A DNA stretch of 64,000 bases from Bacteroidota bacterium (GTDB taxonomy: Bacteria > Bacteroidota > Bacteroidia > Bacteroidales > DTGW01). The position numbers and the translations under genes were made by a program. Under the pieces are notes generated by a model, which saw nothing but the letters and a program-made list of their open reading frames with translations, was not told the origin of the DNA and did not search any database. The stretch covers positions 1 through 64,000 of the forward strand of contig JAKPQD010000132.1 of NCBI GenBank assembly GCA_029572965.1, in the 5' to 3' direction. Positions 8,000-17,626 of this stretch are shown here, piece after piece. How positions within the stretch are numbered: position 1 is the stretch's first letter; the number at the start of each line of letters is the position of its first letter.

Positions 8000-10615
8000 A
8001 TGAATTCAAACGAGATACGTGAAAAATTTTTAGAATTTTTTAAAACTAAACAGCACCAGATAGTTTCTTCAGCCCCTATGGTTGTTAAAAATGACCCGAC
8101 TTTGATGTTTACCAATGCCGGGATGAACCAGTTTAAAGATATTTTTCTGGGTAATTCACCTGTAACTTTTCCCCGAATTGCCAATAGCCAAAAATGTTTG
8201 AGGGTTTCGGGCAAACACAACGACCTGGAAGAAGTTGGCCACGATACCTACCACCATACCATGTTTGAAATGCTTGGTAACTGGTCGTTTGGTGATTATT
8301 TTAAAGAAGAAGCCATTGCTTGGGCTTGGGAATTCCTTACCGAATGGATGAAACTCGATAAAGATCGGTTATATGTTACCATATTTATGGGTGATAAAGC
8401 CGAGAACCTTGAAAGGGACACAGAAGCTTATGATTGTTGGGCAAAATATATTGCCAAAGATCGTATCCTTGATGGAAATAAAAAAGACAACTTTTGGGAA
8501 ATGGGCGATACAGGGCCCTGTGGCCCTTGTACCGAGATTCACATTGACTTGCGTGACGACGAAGAAAGAAAAAAAGTGGACGGGAAAACCCTTGTTAATG
8601 GTAGCAACCCATTGGTGATTGAAATTTGGAACAATGTGTTTATGCAATACAACCGCAAAGCTTCTGGCGAATTAGAGCTTTTACCAGCTAAACATGTTGA
8701 TACAGGTATGGGCTTTGAGCGTTTATGTATGGCTGTGCAGGGCAAAAAATCAAATTACGACACTGATGTATTTACGCCGATTATAGAAGAGATTAGTCGT
8801 TTAACTGGCATAAAATATGGCAATGAAAATATGACCGATATTGCTATGCGCGTTGTTGCTGATCACTTAAGGGCAATATCTTTTGCTATTGCTGACGGAC
8901 AGTTGCCTTCAAATAACAAAGCCGGCTATGTTATCCGTCGTATCTTGCGCCGTGCTGTACGTTATGCATATAGCTACCTCAACCAGCACGGACCTTTTAT
9001 TTGTAAATTAGTGCCAGCCCTGACTGCTAATATGGGCAACGCTTTCCCTGAATTGAAAGCTCAGCAAAAGCTAATTGTTCAGGTTATTGCTGAAGAAGAA
9101 ACGGCTTTCCTTCGCACATTGGAAACAGGTATTAAATTGTTAGACCAACTGATACTGAAAGCTAAAGCTGCAAAAACTTCTGTAATTGATGGTAAATCGG
9201 CATTTGAGCTTTATGATACTTATGGTTTCCCTCTTGACCTGACAGAGCTTATCCTTCGCGAGCAATCAATGAGTGTTAACCGCGAAGAATTTGACCAACA
9301 GATGGAAATGCAGAAATCACGTTCACGCAACGATGCAGCTGTCGAAACGGATGATTGGCAGGTTGTTTCTTCTAAAGATACAACTGAGTTTGTTGGATAC
9401 GACACTATTGAAGCTGATGTAAAAATCGTTCGTTACAGAAAAGTTACTACAAAAGGAAAAACACAATATCATCTGGTGTTTGATAAAACTCCTTTTTATG
9501 CCGAAAGTGGTGGCCAGGTCGGTGATATGGGCACAATTACGGCTAATGGTGAAGTTGTTCAGATAATTGATACCAAAAAAGAAAACAACCTGAGTGTACA
9601 TATCTGTGAACAGCTCCCTTCTTTTCTTTCGGCTACATTTAAAGCAAAGGTGGACGAAACCAAACGTTTAGACACAGCATCAAACCACTCGGCAACACAC
9701 CTTATGCATTATGCCCTTCGTCAGGTGTTGGGCAAACATGTCGAACAAAAAGGGTCGTTGGTTACTCCTGAATATCTTCGTTTCGACTTTTCACATTTTC
9801 AAAAACTTTCGCCTGAAGAAATAGCTAAAGTAGAAGAAATGGTGAATCTTCAAATAAGAAAGAATATTGCATTAAACGAAAACAGGGCTATGTCATTTGA
9901 CGAGGCACGAAAAACCGGCGCAATGGCTTTGTTTGGCGAGAAATATGGTGACAAAGTACGGGTTATCAAATTTGGGGATTCTGTTGAGCTTTGTGGAGGT
10001 ACCCACGTTGCTGCTACCGGGCAGATAGGGAGTTTTAAAATTATTTCTGAAACTGCTATTGCTGCTGGTATCCGTCGTATAGAAGCCATTACCGGTAATG
10101 GGTTTATGCAATATGTCCATAAAAACGAAGAACTGATAAGCTCTTTAAAAGAGATGCTAGGAAATCCTCAAGATTTGAGAAAGGCCATGGAAAAGTTGCT
10201 TACCGATTATAGCGGTTTGCAAAGGAAAATCGAACAAGCTCAAAAGCAACAGCTTGATATTGCTGTTCAACAGTTGCAGAAAAAAGTTAAAAACATAAAT
10301 GGTATTGAGGTAATTGCCGAAACTGTTGAGGCTGATTCAGCCCAATCATTGAAAGATATTGCTTTCAGGTTGCGTTCTCATGCCGAAAATGCATATTTAG
10401 TGCTTGGTGCTGTAATTGATGATAAGCCAACCCTTGCAATTGCCATATCTGATAAACTTGTAGCAACAAAAAAACTTAATGCTGGCCAGATTATACGAGA
10501 AGTTGCTAAATTAATCGATGGAGGCGGTGGCGGACAACCATTTCTTGCCACTGCAGGCGGGAAAAATGCCGCAGGATTGTCCCAGGCAATTGAAAAATCG
10601 CTTACTTTTATATAG
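8000..10615 (+). CDS. alaS: Alanine-tRNA ligase
   Basis: The enzyme charges tRNA-Ala with alanine. At 871 aa it has the full bacterial architecture. The class II catalytic core opens with SNEIREKFLEFF and carries LMFTNAGMNQFKD. The editing domain shows HSATHLMH and CGGTHV, which supply the zinc ligands. A C-terminal C-Ala region contains the glycine run GGGGGQP. No gaps or damage are seen. It has its own promoter element and diverges from the M23 peptidase gene. The acyl-CoA ligase gene follows after 59 nt. Confidence 0.97.
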   Translation: MNSNEIREKFLEFFKTKQHQIVSSAPMVVKNDPTLMFTNAGMNQFKDIFLGNSPVTFPRIANSQKCLRVSGKHNDLEEVGHDTYHHTMFEMLGNWSFGDYFKEEAIAWAWEFLTEWMKLDKDRLYVTIFMGDKAENLERDTEAYDCWAKYIAKDRILDGNKKDNFWEMGDTGPCGPCTEIHIDLRDDEERKKVDGKTLVNGSNPLVIEIWNNVFMQYNRKASGELELLPAKHVDTGMGFERLCMAVQGKKSNYDTDVFTPIIEEISRLTGIKYGNENMTDIAMRVVADHLRAISFAIADGQLPSNNKAGYVIRRILRRAVRYAYSYLNQHGPFICKLVPALTANMGNAFPELKAQQKLIVQVIAEEETAFLRTLETGIKLLDQLILKAKAAKTSVIDGKSAFELYDTYGFPLDLTELILREQSMSVNREEFDQQMEMQKSRSRNDAAVETDDWQVVSSKDTTEFVGYDTIEADVKIVRYRKVTTKGKTQYHLVFDKTPFYAESGGQVGDMGTITANGEVVQIIDTKKENNLSVHICEQLPSFLSATFKAKVDETKRLDTASNHSATHLMHYALRQVLGKHVEQKGSLVTPEYLRFDFSHFQKLSPEEIAKVEEMVNLQIRKNIALNENRAMSFDEARKTGAMALFGEKYGDKVRVIKFGDSVELCGGTHVAATGQIGSFKIISETAIAAGIRRIEAITGNGFMQYVHKNEELISSLKEMLGNPQDLRKAMEKLLTDYSGLQRKIEQAQKQQLDIAVQQLQKKVKNINGIEVIAETVEADSAQSLKDIAFRLRSHAENAYLVLGAVIDDKPTLAIAISDKLVATKKLNAGQIIREVAKLIDGGGGGQPFLATAGGKNAAGLSQAIEKSLTFI

Positions 10616-10674
10616 CAAAACAACTCTAACTATTCTTAATATATACTCAACTAACGAACTAACTAAATTAACCA

Positions 10675-12456
10675 ATGAATGTAACACGTGTTTTTGATTT
10701 GTTCGAACACATTAAGAAGGAGTACAACAAGGCGGATGTGTTTGGTTACAAAAAACAAGGTGTATGGCATACTTATCATATAGACCAATGTATTGAATTG
10801 GCAAATCTGCTCAGTAGTGGCCTTCTTTCTTTAGGCTTAAAAAAAGGAGATCGTATCGTTTCTATTTCAAATAACAGGCCAGAATGGAATTTTCTTGATT
10901 TCGGCATGTCGCAGATTGGAGTGATACATGTTCCCGTTTATCCTACTATCAGCAATGACGATTTTCATTATATTTTCAATCATTCAGCTCCTAAGTGCAT
11001 CTTTGTTTCTGAACAATCTGTTTTTAATAAAATTGAACCTGTTGCAAAACAATGTGGCATAACTGATATCTATTCTTTTGATGGGCTCAATGGGACAGTA
11101 AATTGGAACTATATCCTTGATTTGGGGCGGGCACATATTGATGAACATAAGGCTGAGATTAAGCTGTTGAAAGATAGTATCCTTCCTTCTGATGTTTTTA
11201 CTATTATTTATACAAGTGGGACTACGGGTTTGTCAAAGGGGGTTATGCTTTCGCATGACAATTTTGTTCAGAATGTAAAGAATAGCGTACATATTCACGA
11301 TGTTGACCATCATTGTCGTAGTTTGAGCTTTTTGCCATTGAGCCATGTGTACGAACGTATGCTCAATTACCACTACCAATATAAGGGGATTGGGATATAT
11401 TATGCCGAAAATTTTGGCACTATAGCCGACAACCTGAAAGAAGTTCAACCGCACATATTTTGTACTGTACCCAGGATACTTGAACTATTTTACGAAAAAA
11501 TTGTCAGCAAAGGGTACGAATTAAGCTTTGTTTCAAGGCTTCTATTTTTCTGGGCCATTCATTTTGGTAAGAAATATGAAGTAATGAAGAAAAAATCTTT
11601 GTTGACAAAGCTTAAAAGAAAAATTGCCGATAAACTTGTTTATGAAAAAATCAGGATGTCATTGGGAGGCAACCTGCGTGTAGTAGTTTCTGGCGGAGCC
11701 TCGCTACAATCCAGTCTTGCCCGTTTATTTTGGGCTGCTGGTATCCAGCTTTTAGAAGGGTATGGCCTAACCGAGACTTCTCCTGTAATTTCAGTAAACA
11801 GATTGTTGCCAAAGGTCGAAACATATCCGGGTACGGTAGGAAAAGTGCTTGATGGTGTAGAAGTAAAAATTGCCCCTGATGGCGAGATTTTGTGCCGTGG
11901 ACACAATATAATGCTCGGATACTACAAGCAACCAGAGCTTACAGCTGAAGCTATTGATAAAGATGGGTGGTTCCATACTGGAGATATAGGCTTTTTTACT
12001 CCTGAAGGGTTTTTAAAAATCACAGACAGAAAAAAAGAAATATTTAAACTTTCGAGCGGAAAATATATTGCTCCCCAAGTTATAGAAACTAAATTGAAAG
12101 AGCTTGAATATATCGAACAGGCTATTGTTATTGGCGAAAACGAAAAGTTTGCCAGCGCTTTGGTGGTCCCAAATTTTTATCATCTTCACAAATGGAGCAG
12201 CCAACATCATATTATTTTTCGCGATAATGAAGAACTAATCAAGAATCCTGAAATAAATAAGCTTTACCAAAAACTTGTTGCCAATATCAATCTTCAGCTT
12301 GGTTTGGTAGAACAAATTAAAAGGTTTCGGTTGGTACACCAGGAATGGACGCCGCAAACCGGCGAATTATCTGCTACTCTTAAATTAAAAAGACGCGTTA
12401 TTCTTGAAAAATATAGTGATATCATAGAACAGATTTATTCTGCCTCAAAAAATTAA
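10675..12456 (+). CDS. Long-chain fatty acid-CoA ligase (AMP-binding)
   Basis: This 593 aa member of the ANL adenylating superfamily activates a fatty acid to acyl-AMP and then acyl-CoA. The P-loop-like A3 motif YTSGTTGLSKG is at residues 179-189. LEGYGLTETSPV supplies the aromatic/Glu motif A5, and GWFHTGDIG followed by ITDRKKEIFK supplies A7/A8. The sequence is closest to FadD15-type long-chain ligases, which are peripheral membrane proteins. Chain-length preference cannot be read. It follows alaS on the same strand by 59 nt with no terminator hairpin seen, so readthrough is possible. Confidence 0.92.
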   Translation: MNVTRVFDLFEHIKKEYNKADVFGYKKQGVWHTYHIDQCIELANLLSSGLLSLGLKKGDRIVSISNNRPEWNFLDFGMSQIGVIHVPVYPTISNDDFHYIFNHSAPKCIFVSEQSVFNKIEPVAKQCGITDIYSFDGLNGTVNWNYILDLGRAHIDEHKAEIKLLKDSILPSDVFTIIYTSGTTGLSKGVMLSHDNFVQNVKNSVHIHDVDHHCRSLSFLPLSHVYERMLNYHYQYKGIGIYYAENFGTIADNLKEVQPHIFCTVPRILELFYEKIVSKGYELSFVSRLLFFWAIHFGKKYEVMKKKSLLTKLKRKIADKLVYEKIRMSLGGNLRVVVSGGASLQSSLARLFWAAGIQLLEGYGLTETSPVISVNRLLPKVETYPGTVGKVLDGVEVKIAPDGEILCRGHNIMLGYYKQPELTAEAIDKDGWFHTGDIGFFTPEGFLKITDRKKEIFKLSSGKYIAPQVIETKLKELEYIEQAIVIGENEKFASALVVPNFYHLHKWSSQHHIIFRDNEELIKNPEINKLYQKLVANINLQLGLVEQIKRFRLVHQEWTPQTGELSATLKLKRRVILEKYSDIIEQIYSASKN

Positions 12457-12617
12457 AATTGCTGTTTTTTATAAAAATTTGATATAAGTATGCTTTTTTG
12501 GTTAAAATATTTGTAAAAAACAGTAAAAATTGTTTAATTTTTCGATTTCTTATGATAATTTAAATCAAAAATTATATTTTTACAGCCTTTAAAGTTGAAA
12601 ATTATAAAAATTGATTA

Positions 12618-13652
12618 ATGAAACTGTATATTCCTAAAAATTACAAACCAGTTCTGAATCTAATTCAAACAGAAAAGGCAATTAAGCTGGTAAAAGATTT
12701 CTTTGAATCAAACCTTTCAAGTGAATTGCGTTTACGCAGGGTAACGGCACCTCTTTTTGTATTAAAAGGTACTGGTATCAATGACGATTTGAACGGGGTA
12801 GAACGCAAAGTTACATTTCCAATTGCCGATATGAAAGAGCAGCAAGCTGAAGTAGTTAATTCACTTGCAAAGTGGAAACGTATGATGCTTGCAGACTACA
12901 ATATCCCTCAAGGTTATGGTTTATACACTGATATGAATGCCATCAGACCTGATGAAGAGCTTGATAATATTCATTCATTGTATGTTGACCAGTGGGACTG
13001 GGAACGTAGTATGAGCGCTGAAGAACGCAATGTTGACTTTTTGAAATATATAGTCAGAAAAATTTATAGTGTACTCAAACGCGTCGAATATGTGGTGTAT
13101 GAAGAATATAATCAAATTAAACCAATTCTTCCTGAAGAAATTACATTCATCCATAGCGAAGAGTTGCTGAAAATGTACCTCAATCTTTCTGCTAAAGAAC
13201 GCGAAACGGAGTTTGCTAAAAAACATGGAGCTATATTCATTATTGGTATTGGCGATAAACTTTCTAATGGAGAGCCTCATGATGGAAGAGCTCCAGATTA
13301 TGACGACTGGACAACCAAGTCTGAAAACGGCTTTAATGGTTTAAACGGAGATATTATCCTTTGGAACCCTGTTTTAGAACAAGCGTTTGAAGTATCTTCA
13401 ATGGGTATAAGGGTTAATAAAGAAGCTTTGTTAAAACAGCTTACAATTGCTAAAGCTGAAGACCGCAAAGAACTGATGTTCCACAAACGCTTGTTAAATG
13501 ACGAGTTGCCTTTGTCTATAGGCGGAGGAATAGGACAATCACGTATTTGCATGTTTTTCCTTCGCAAAGCCCATATTGGTGAAATTCAATCAAGTATTTG
13601 GCCAAAAGAAATGGTTGATGAATGTAAAAAAAATCAAATTATTCTGATCTAG
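12618..13652 (+). CDS. asnA: Aspartate-ammonia ligase (asparagine synthetase A)
   Basis: AsnA makes asparagine from aspartate, ammonia and ATP through an aspartyl-AMP intermediate and is related to class II aminoacyl-tRNA synthetases. The 344 aa protein is full length (about 330 in Escherichia coli). Clear landmarks are LRLRRVTAPLFV near the N-terminus, VDQWDWE in the middle, and the motif 3-like SIGGGIGQSRICMFFLRK near the C-terminus. It is flanked by AT-rich spacers and followed by an intrinsic terminator, so it is probably monocistronic. Confidence 0.96.
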   Translation: MKLYIPKNYKPVLNLIQTEKAIKLVKDFFESNLSSELRLRRVTAPLFVLKGTGINDDLNGVERKVTFPIADMKEQQAEVVNSLAKWKRMMLADYNIPQGYGLYTDMNAIRPDEELDNIHSLYVDQWDWERSMSAEERNVDFLKYIVRKIYSVLKRVEYVVYEEYNQIKPILPEEITFIHSEELLKMYLNLSAKERETEFAKKHGAIFIIGIGDKLSNGEPHDGRAPDYDDWTTKSENGFNGLNGDIILWNPVLEQAFEVSSMGIRVNKEALLKQLTIAKAEDRKELMFHKRLLNDELPLSIGGGIGQSRICMFFLRKAHIGEIQSSIWPKEMVDECKKNQIILI

Positions 13653-13672
13653 TTATTTGAAAAAATAAGAGT

Positions 13673-13711
13673 AAGAGAGATAGGGCTTTTTAGCTTTATC
13701 TCTCTTTTTTT
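13673..13711 (+). terminator. Rho-independent terminator of asnA
   Basis: A perfect 10-bp stem, AAGAGAGATA (13673-13682) with TATCTCTCTT (13697-13706), is followed by a T run. It ends immediately before the next gene's -7 element, so terminator and promoter are back to back. Confidence 0.75.
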
Positions 13712-13719
13712 TACCTTTG
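13712..13719 (+). promoter_or_regulatory. -7 element (TACCTTTG) of the phosphohexomutase gene
   Basis: TACCTTTG is 24 nt before the ATG at 13744 and overlaps the in-frame ATG at 13717, excluding the latter as start. Confidence 0.6.
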
Positions 13720-13743
13720 TCTTCCAAAAATAAAATCAAAAAA

Positions 13744-15129
13744 ATGACGTTGATTAAGTCTATCTCAGGAATTAGAGGTACTATAGGCGGTAAGCCGGGA
13801 GATAACCTCACTCCACTCGATATTGTTAAGTTTTCAGCCGCTTTCGGAACCTGGCTTATACAACAAAATAAACAGGCTAAGTGCACGGTTGTTGTTGGTC
13901 GTGATGCCCGTATTTCTGGTCCTATGATGGATCACATTATTTGTGGTACATTAGTGAGCCTTGGTATTGATGTGATAAACATTGGTTTGGCTGCCACGCC
14001 TACTGTAGAGATTGCAGTTACAGAAACTAAATCAAATGGAGGTATTATCATTACTGCAAGTCACAATCCTAAACAGTGGAATGCATTGAAATTGCTCAAT
14101 GAAAAAGGTGAGTTTATTAATGATACCCAAGGTAGATTGGTTTTGCAGTTGGCCGAAACTGAACAATTCAATTTTGTTGATGTAGATAAGCTCGGCAAGG
14201 TTTCTTATCGCCACGACTTTAATGATATTCATATACAAAAAATTCTTGAGCTGCCTTTGGTGGACAAAGATGCTATTGCTAAAGCCGGATTTAAAGTGGC
14301 AATTGACTGTGTAAACTCTGTTGGAGGAGTTGTGTTACCTCAGTTGCTTAAAGCACTTGGAGTAACTGAAGTGTTGCCTTTGTATTGCAATCCTGATGGG
14401 CAGTTTCCTCACAATCCTGAGCCTCTGCCAGAACATTTAACAGAAATTTCAGCACTGGTTAAGGATAAAAAGGCCAATCTTGGTTTTGTTGTTGATCCTG
14501 ATGTTGACCGCCTTGCTATTATTAATGAAGATGGTTCAATGTTTGGCGAGGAATATTCGCTTGTTGCTGTTTCGGAATATATTTTGTCTAAAACTCCCGG
14601 AAATACTGTTTCAAACTTGTCCAGTACACAGGCTTTGAAGGATGTGACTGTTAAGTTTGGAGGTACCTATACTGCATCAGCAGTAGGAGAGGTAAATGTG
14701 GTTACAGCCATGAAGCAAACCAATGCTGTGATTGGTGGCGAAGGCAATGGTGGTGTTATTTATCCCGAATTGCACTATGGTCGCGATGCATTGGTTGGTA
14801 TAGCACTATTTTTGACCTATTTGGCCTACAAAAAGATGAGCTGTAGCCAGCTTCGCAGTACTTATCCATCTTATGTCATTTCAAAAAATAAAATTGAATT
14901 GAAGCCAGGCATTGATGTAGATGCTATTTTGGCTAATATAAAAGATAAATATAAGAGTAAACCTATAATTGACGTGGATGGCGTTCGTATTAACTTTGAA
15001 AATCAATGGGTACATCTCCGTAAATCAAATACAGAGCCTATTATACGTATTTATGCTGAAAGTAAGACTATGGACGATGCTAATAATTTGGCCCAGAGTA
15101 TTATGAACGATATTAAAGCTATGTCGTAA
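13744..15129 (+). CDS. glmM: Phosphoglucosamine mutase-type phosphohexomutase
   Basis: The 461 aa enzyme belongs to the alpha-D-phosphohexomutases. The phosphoserine loop TASHNPKQWN carries Ser106, the metal loop is DPDVDRLA, the sugar loop is GEGNGGV, and the C-terminal phosphate-binding loop is RKSNTEPIIR. These features and the opening SISGIRGTIGG fit the Bacteroidota GlmM group, which makes glucosamine-1-phosphate for peptidoglycan and LPS. Phosphomannomutase or phosphoglucomutase activity cannot be excluded. An upstream in-frame ATG at 13717 falls inside the promoter, so 13744 is used. Confidence 0.87.
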   Translation: MTLIKSISGIRGTIGGKPGDNLTPLDIVKFSAAFGTWLIQQNKQAKCTVVVGRDARISGPMMDHIICGTLVSLGIDVINIGLAATPTVEIAVTETKSNGGIIITASHNPKQWNALKLLNEKGEFINDTQGRLVLQLAETEQFNFVDVDKLGKVSYRHDFNDIHIQKILELPLVDKDAIAKAGFKVAIDCVNSVGGVVLPQLLKALGVTEVLPLYCNPDGQFPHNPEPLPEHLTEISALVKDKKANLGFVVDPDVDRLAIINEDGSMFGEEYSLVAVSEYILSKTPGNTVSNLSSTQALKDVTVKFGGTYTASAVGEVNVVTAMKQTNAVIGGEGNGGVIYPELHYGRDALVGIALFLTYLAYKKMSCSQLRSTYPSYVISKNKIELKPGIDVDAILANIKDKYKSKPIIDVDGVRINFENQWVHLRKSNTEPIIRIYAESKTMDDANNLAQSIMNDIKAMS

Positions 15130-15217
15130 AAGGCTTTTGAATAATCAGGTATGAATGACTTTGAGCGGGTTACTATTTTAAAATAATCACCATAACTCTG
15201 CGTTGTTGGTTTATTAT

Positions 15218-15252
15218 AATGCCAGTTAAGCAATTAGCTGGCATTCTTTTTG
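15218..15252. terminator. Hairpin terminator between glmM and the convergent gene
   Basis: AATGCCAG (15218-15225) pairs with CTGGCATT (15238-15245), followed by a T-rich stretch on the plus strand. It overlaps the last codons of the minus-strand gene ending at 15234 and probably stops glmM transcripts. Confidence 0.65.
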
Positions 15253-16091
15253 AGCTCTTCAAAGATTCTTAAGGCAGACAAAAAGTCTGTAATTTTGTAT
15301 GCGTGTATTCCTGTTATAGTACCGTTTATGGCTTCGTTAAGAAACGATTCAGCTTTATATTCAATATTTTCGGTTATAGTACTGCCCGTTTTGTAGTAAA
15401 TAAGGTTAATGGCGTTGTCCGTCCATTCCAAAGAGCCTGTTTTTTCTTCGTCACAAATTTTGATTTGAAAGTTAAAGCTGTCTTTGTTATTGGTATTTAT
15501 TTCGATATGAACAGAATTGCCATTGATAAAAGAGATATAGGTACCATTAATGCTCATTTCTTTGTTGTTATGGCGTGACGAATATGAATAGCATTTTTTT
15601 ATTTTTCCATGCATCAATGCGGCTACTATATCGCAAATGGTAGTATAGTGTTTATTATACTCATGCTTTTCCCAAAAACTTATGTTTGTGTAAATCTCAA
15701 TTTTAAGGTATGAGGTATTTTTAAAAAGCTTTGATAAAGCAATAGCTTTTGGGCTTATATGAGGTTGGATCATTATCTCGGCCTCAATGGATAGCATCTG
15801 GAGATACTTTATTTGCTCATGCCTTAAAAAATATGGATTTAACAAAATGATATGCTTTGACTGCTGAATACTTTCTATGGCCAGGTTATACCATTCGGGC
15901 TGCGATACATCAAAAATTAGGATGTCTGAATTGGAAATAAGCAGAAAAGGATTGGTACTATTGGCTTGTTCAGGAGCATTGCTTGACAGGTCGATGCAAA
16001 TGGCTGAATGGTGTATATTTTTTGCATTCAGGAAGCTGTTTATAAGAGTTTCATTGGTGTCAGGTGTACAAAATAAGCCAATCTTGCTCAT
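15234..16091 (-). CDS. Degenerate Gfo/Idh/MocA-like protein of unknown function
   Basis: The 285 aa protein is not confidently assigned. Its order of segments resembles Gfo/Idh/MocA oxidoreductases: an N-terminal region with alternating hydrophobic strands (DILIFDVSQPEW, HIILLNPYFL), a middle EAEIMIQPHISPKA, and a C-terminus where TGSLEWTDNAINLIYY and ESFLNEAINGT recall the substrate-binding sheet and final helix. The N-terminus (MSKIGLFCTPDTNE) lacks a GxGxxG dinucleotide motif, and no catalytic EK(P) motif is seen. It may be a non-catalytic relative. A TAAGTTTG promoter element lies 22 nt upstream. It faces glmM across a shared terminator. Confidence 0.5.
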   Translation of the reverse strand: MSKIGLFCTPDTNETLINSFLNAKNIHHSAICIDLSSNAPEQANSTNPFLLISNSDILIFDVSQPEWYNLAIESIQQSKHIILLNPYFLRHEQIKYLQMLSIEAEIMIQPHISPKAIALSKLFKNTSYLKIEIYTNISFWEKHEYNKHYTTICDIVAALMHGKIKKCYSYSSRHNNKEMSINGTYISFINGNSVHIEINTNNKDSFNFQIKICDEEKTGSLEWTDNAINLIYYKTGSTITENIEYKAESFLNEAINGTITGIHAYKITDFLSALRIFEELKKNAS

Positions 16092-16113
16092 ACTCTATCC
16101 TTTATAATGCATA

Positions 16114-16121
16114 CAAACTTA
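16114..16121 (-). promoter_or_regulatory. -7 element (TAAGTTTG) of the Gfo/Idh-like gene
   Basis: On the minus strand the sequence reads TAAGTTTG, 22 nt before the ATG at 16091. Confidence 0.45.
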
Positions 16122-16291
16122 ATTCATAATAAGTACATTATGCAGATGTGCATAAAAGAGTTTATCAACTAATTGTTAATAAAAATTGTTTTGCAAAAAT
16201 CCTGTTGGTATAGTTGTTTACGTGCTGTTAAATCAAATAGTCAGCGTATTTTCATATCGAAAAAGTTTCGGTTAAATCTTATCAAAAGGTA

Positions 16292-16299
16292 TAACTTTG
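16292..16299 (+). promoter_or_regulatory. -7 element (TAACTTTG) of the pcm-MBL-gcvP operon
   Basis: TAACTTTG matches TAnnTTTG and is 31 nt before the pcm ATG. The three genes that follow are spaced 0 and 9 nt apart, so this is the likely promoter for all of them. Confidence 0.5.
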
Positions 16300-16330
16300 T
16301 GTAGCATTTTTAGAGGGATAAGAAATTTTC

Positions 16331-16972
16331 ATGGAAGATACATTCAGACATAAAGGTTTGCGAAATAAATTGGTGGAATGTTTACGCCTGAAAGGTATTC
16401 GTGATGAGAAGGTTTTACTGGCTATCAATAAAGTACCTCGCCATTTGTTTCTCGAAAGTAGTCTGATAAATCATGCATATCAGGACAAGGCATTACCTAT
16501 TGGGGCCGGGCAGACCATTTCACAGCCATATACAGTAGCTGTACAATCCGAGCTTTTGAAAGTTAAACCTTTCGAAAAGGTACTTGAAATTGGTACAGGA
16601 AGCGGTTATCAAGCTTGTGTCCTTCTCGAAATGTCTGCAAGGGTTTATACTATTGAACGTCAGCGAGAGTTGTATCTCAAAGCCATGTCATTTCTGCCTC
16701 AGATTGGTTATAACCCGCAGTTTTTTTATGGCGATGGCTATTTAGGATTGCCTACTTATGGGCCTTTTGATAAGATTATTATTACTGCCGGAGCTCCTGA
16801 AGTTCCAAAAGCCTTGTTAGAACAATTAAAGATTGGAGGTCGTCTTGTTGCGCCTATCGGAGACAGCCAGGTTCAGGTGATGACGGTGGTTGAAAGAAAA
16901 GGCGAAGATTCTTTTGTTACAACTCATCATGGAAGTTTTATCTTTGTACCTCTTTTGAAAGGAACCGAATAA
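16331..16972 (+). CDS. pcm: Protein-L-isoaspartate O-methyltransferase
   Basis: Pcm methylates isoaspartyl residues in aged proteins and starts their repair. The 213 aa length is typical. The family signature GAGQTISQPYTVA is at residues 58-70, followed by the SAM-binding motif I VLEIGTGSGY at 84-93, and by TIERQREL with the acidic residue that binds the SAM ribose. It is first in a tight operon. Its stop codon is immediately followed by the ATG of the MBL hydrolase. Confidence 0.95.
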   Translation: MEDTFRHKGLRNKLVECLRLKGIRDEKVLLAINKVPRHLFLESSLINHAYQDKALPIGAGQTISQPYTVAVQSELLKVKPFEKVLEIGTGSGYQACVLLEMSARVYTIERQRELYLKAMSFLPQIGYNPQFFYGDGYLGLPTYGPFDKIIITAGAPEVPKALLEQLKIGGRLVAPIGDSQVQVMTVVERKGEDSFVTTHHGSFIFVPLLKGTE

Positions 16973-17617
16973 ATGAATTCATATTACACCCTTACATATA
17001 ATCCTTTTGGTGTAAATACCTACGTTATATGCAATGAACAGAACGAATGCCTGATTGTTGATGCCGCTTGTTATGATAAACGCGAATTAGAGCATTTATA
17101 CAACTTTATAGAGGGTAAGAAATTGAAAATAGTTGCAGCTGTTAATACTCATGGGCATTTTGACCATCTTTTCGGGGTTGATGAGGTTTGCAGCAAGTAC
17201 AACCTTACCCCATACATTCATCAAGATGATATGTATGTGGTTAAAGCAGCGGCAGAACTGGCTATACCATTTGGCTTAGTTGTCAGGAGCCTGCCCCCGA
17301 AGTGGAACTATTTTACCGAAGACGGCATGGTATCTATTGGTGGTTTTAATTTTCGGGTAATGCAGGTTCCGGGTCATTCAAAAGGCAGTGTTGTCCTGTA
17401 TTTTGAGAAATATAAAATTCTGGTGACAGGAGATGTGCTTTTTGCAGGAAGCATAGGCCGTACAGATTTGCCGGGAGGAAGTTATATAGACCTGATTTCG
17501 GGTATAAAATCTAAGATTCTTAATTTGCCTTTAGATACTGTTGTTTTGCCGGGTCATGGCCCATCAACTACTATTGGTGAAGAAATTTCGAGCAATTCAT
17601 TTTTAAATTATTTATAA
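16973..17617 (+). CDS. MBL fold metallo-hydrolase (glyoxalase II-like)
   Basis: The 214 aa protein is a single metallo-beta-lactamase domain. NTHGHFDH near residues 58-65 carries the HxHxDH metal motif. PGHSKGSV gives the third His, TGDVLF the bridging Asp, and LPGHGPST the last His. The set is complete, so it should bind two metals. This GloB-like subfamily hydrolyses thioesters such as S-lactoylglutathione or other small substrates, and the real substrate is not evident. It starts directly after the pcm stop and ends 9 nt before gcvP. Confidence 0.9.
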   Translation: MNSYYTLTYNPFGVNTYVICNEQNECLIVDAACYDKRELEHLYNFIEGKKLKIVAAVNTHGHFDHLFGVDEVCSKYNLTPYIHQDDMYVVKAAAELAIPFGLVVRSLPPKWNYFTEDGMVSIGGFNFRVMQVPGHSKGSVVLYFEKYKILVTGDVLFAGSIGRTDLPGGSYIDLISGIKSKILNLPLDTVVLPGHGPSTTIGEEISSNSFLNYL

Positions 17618-17626
17618 GATATAAAA

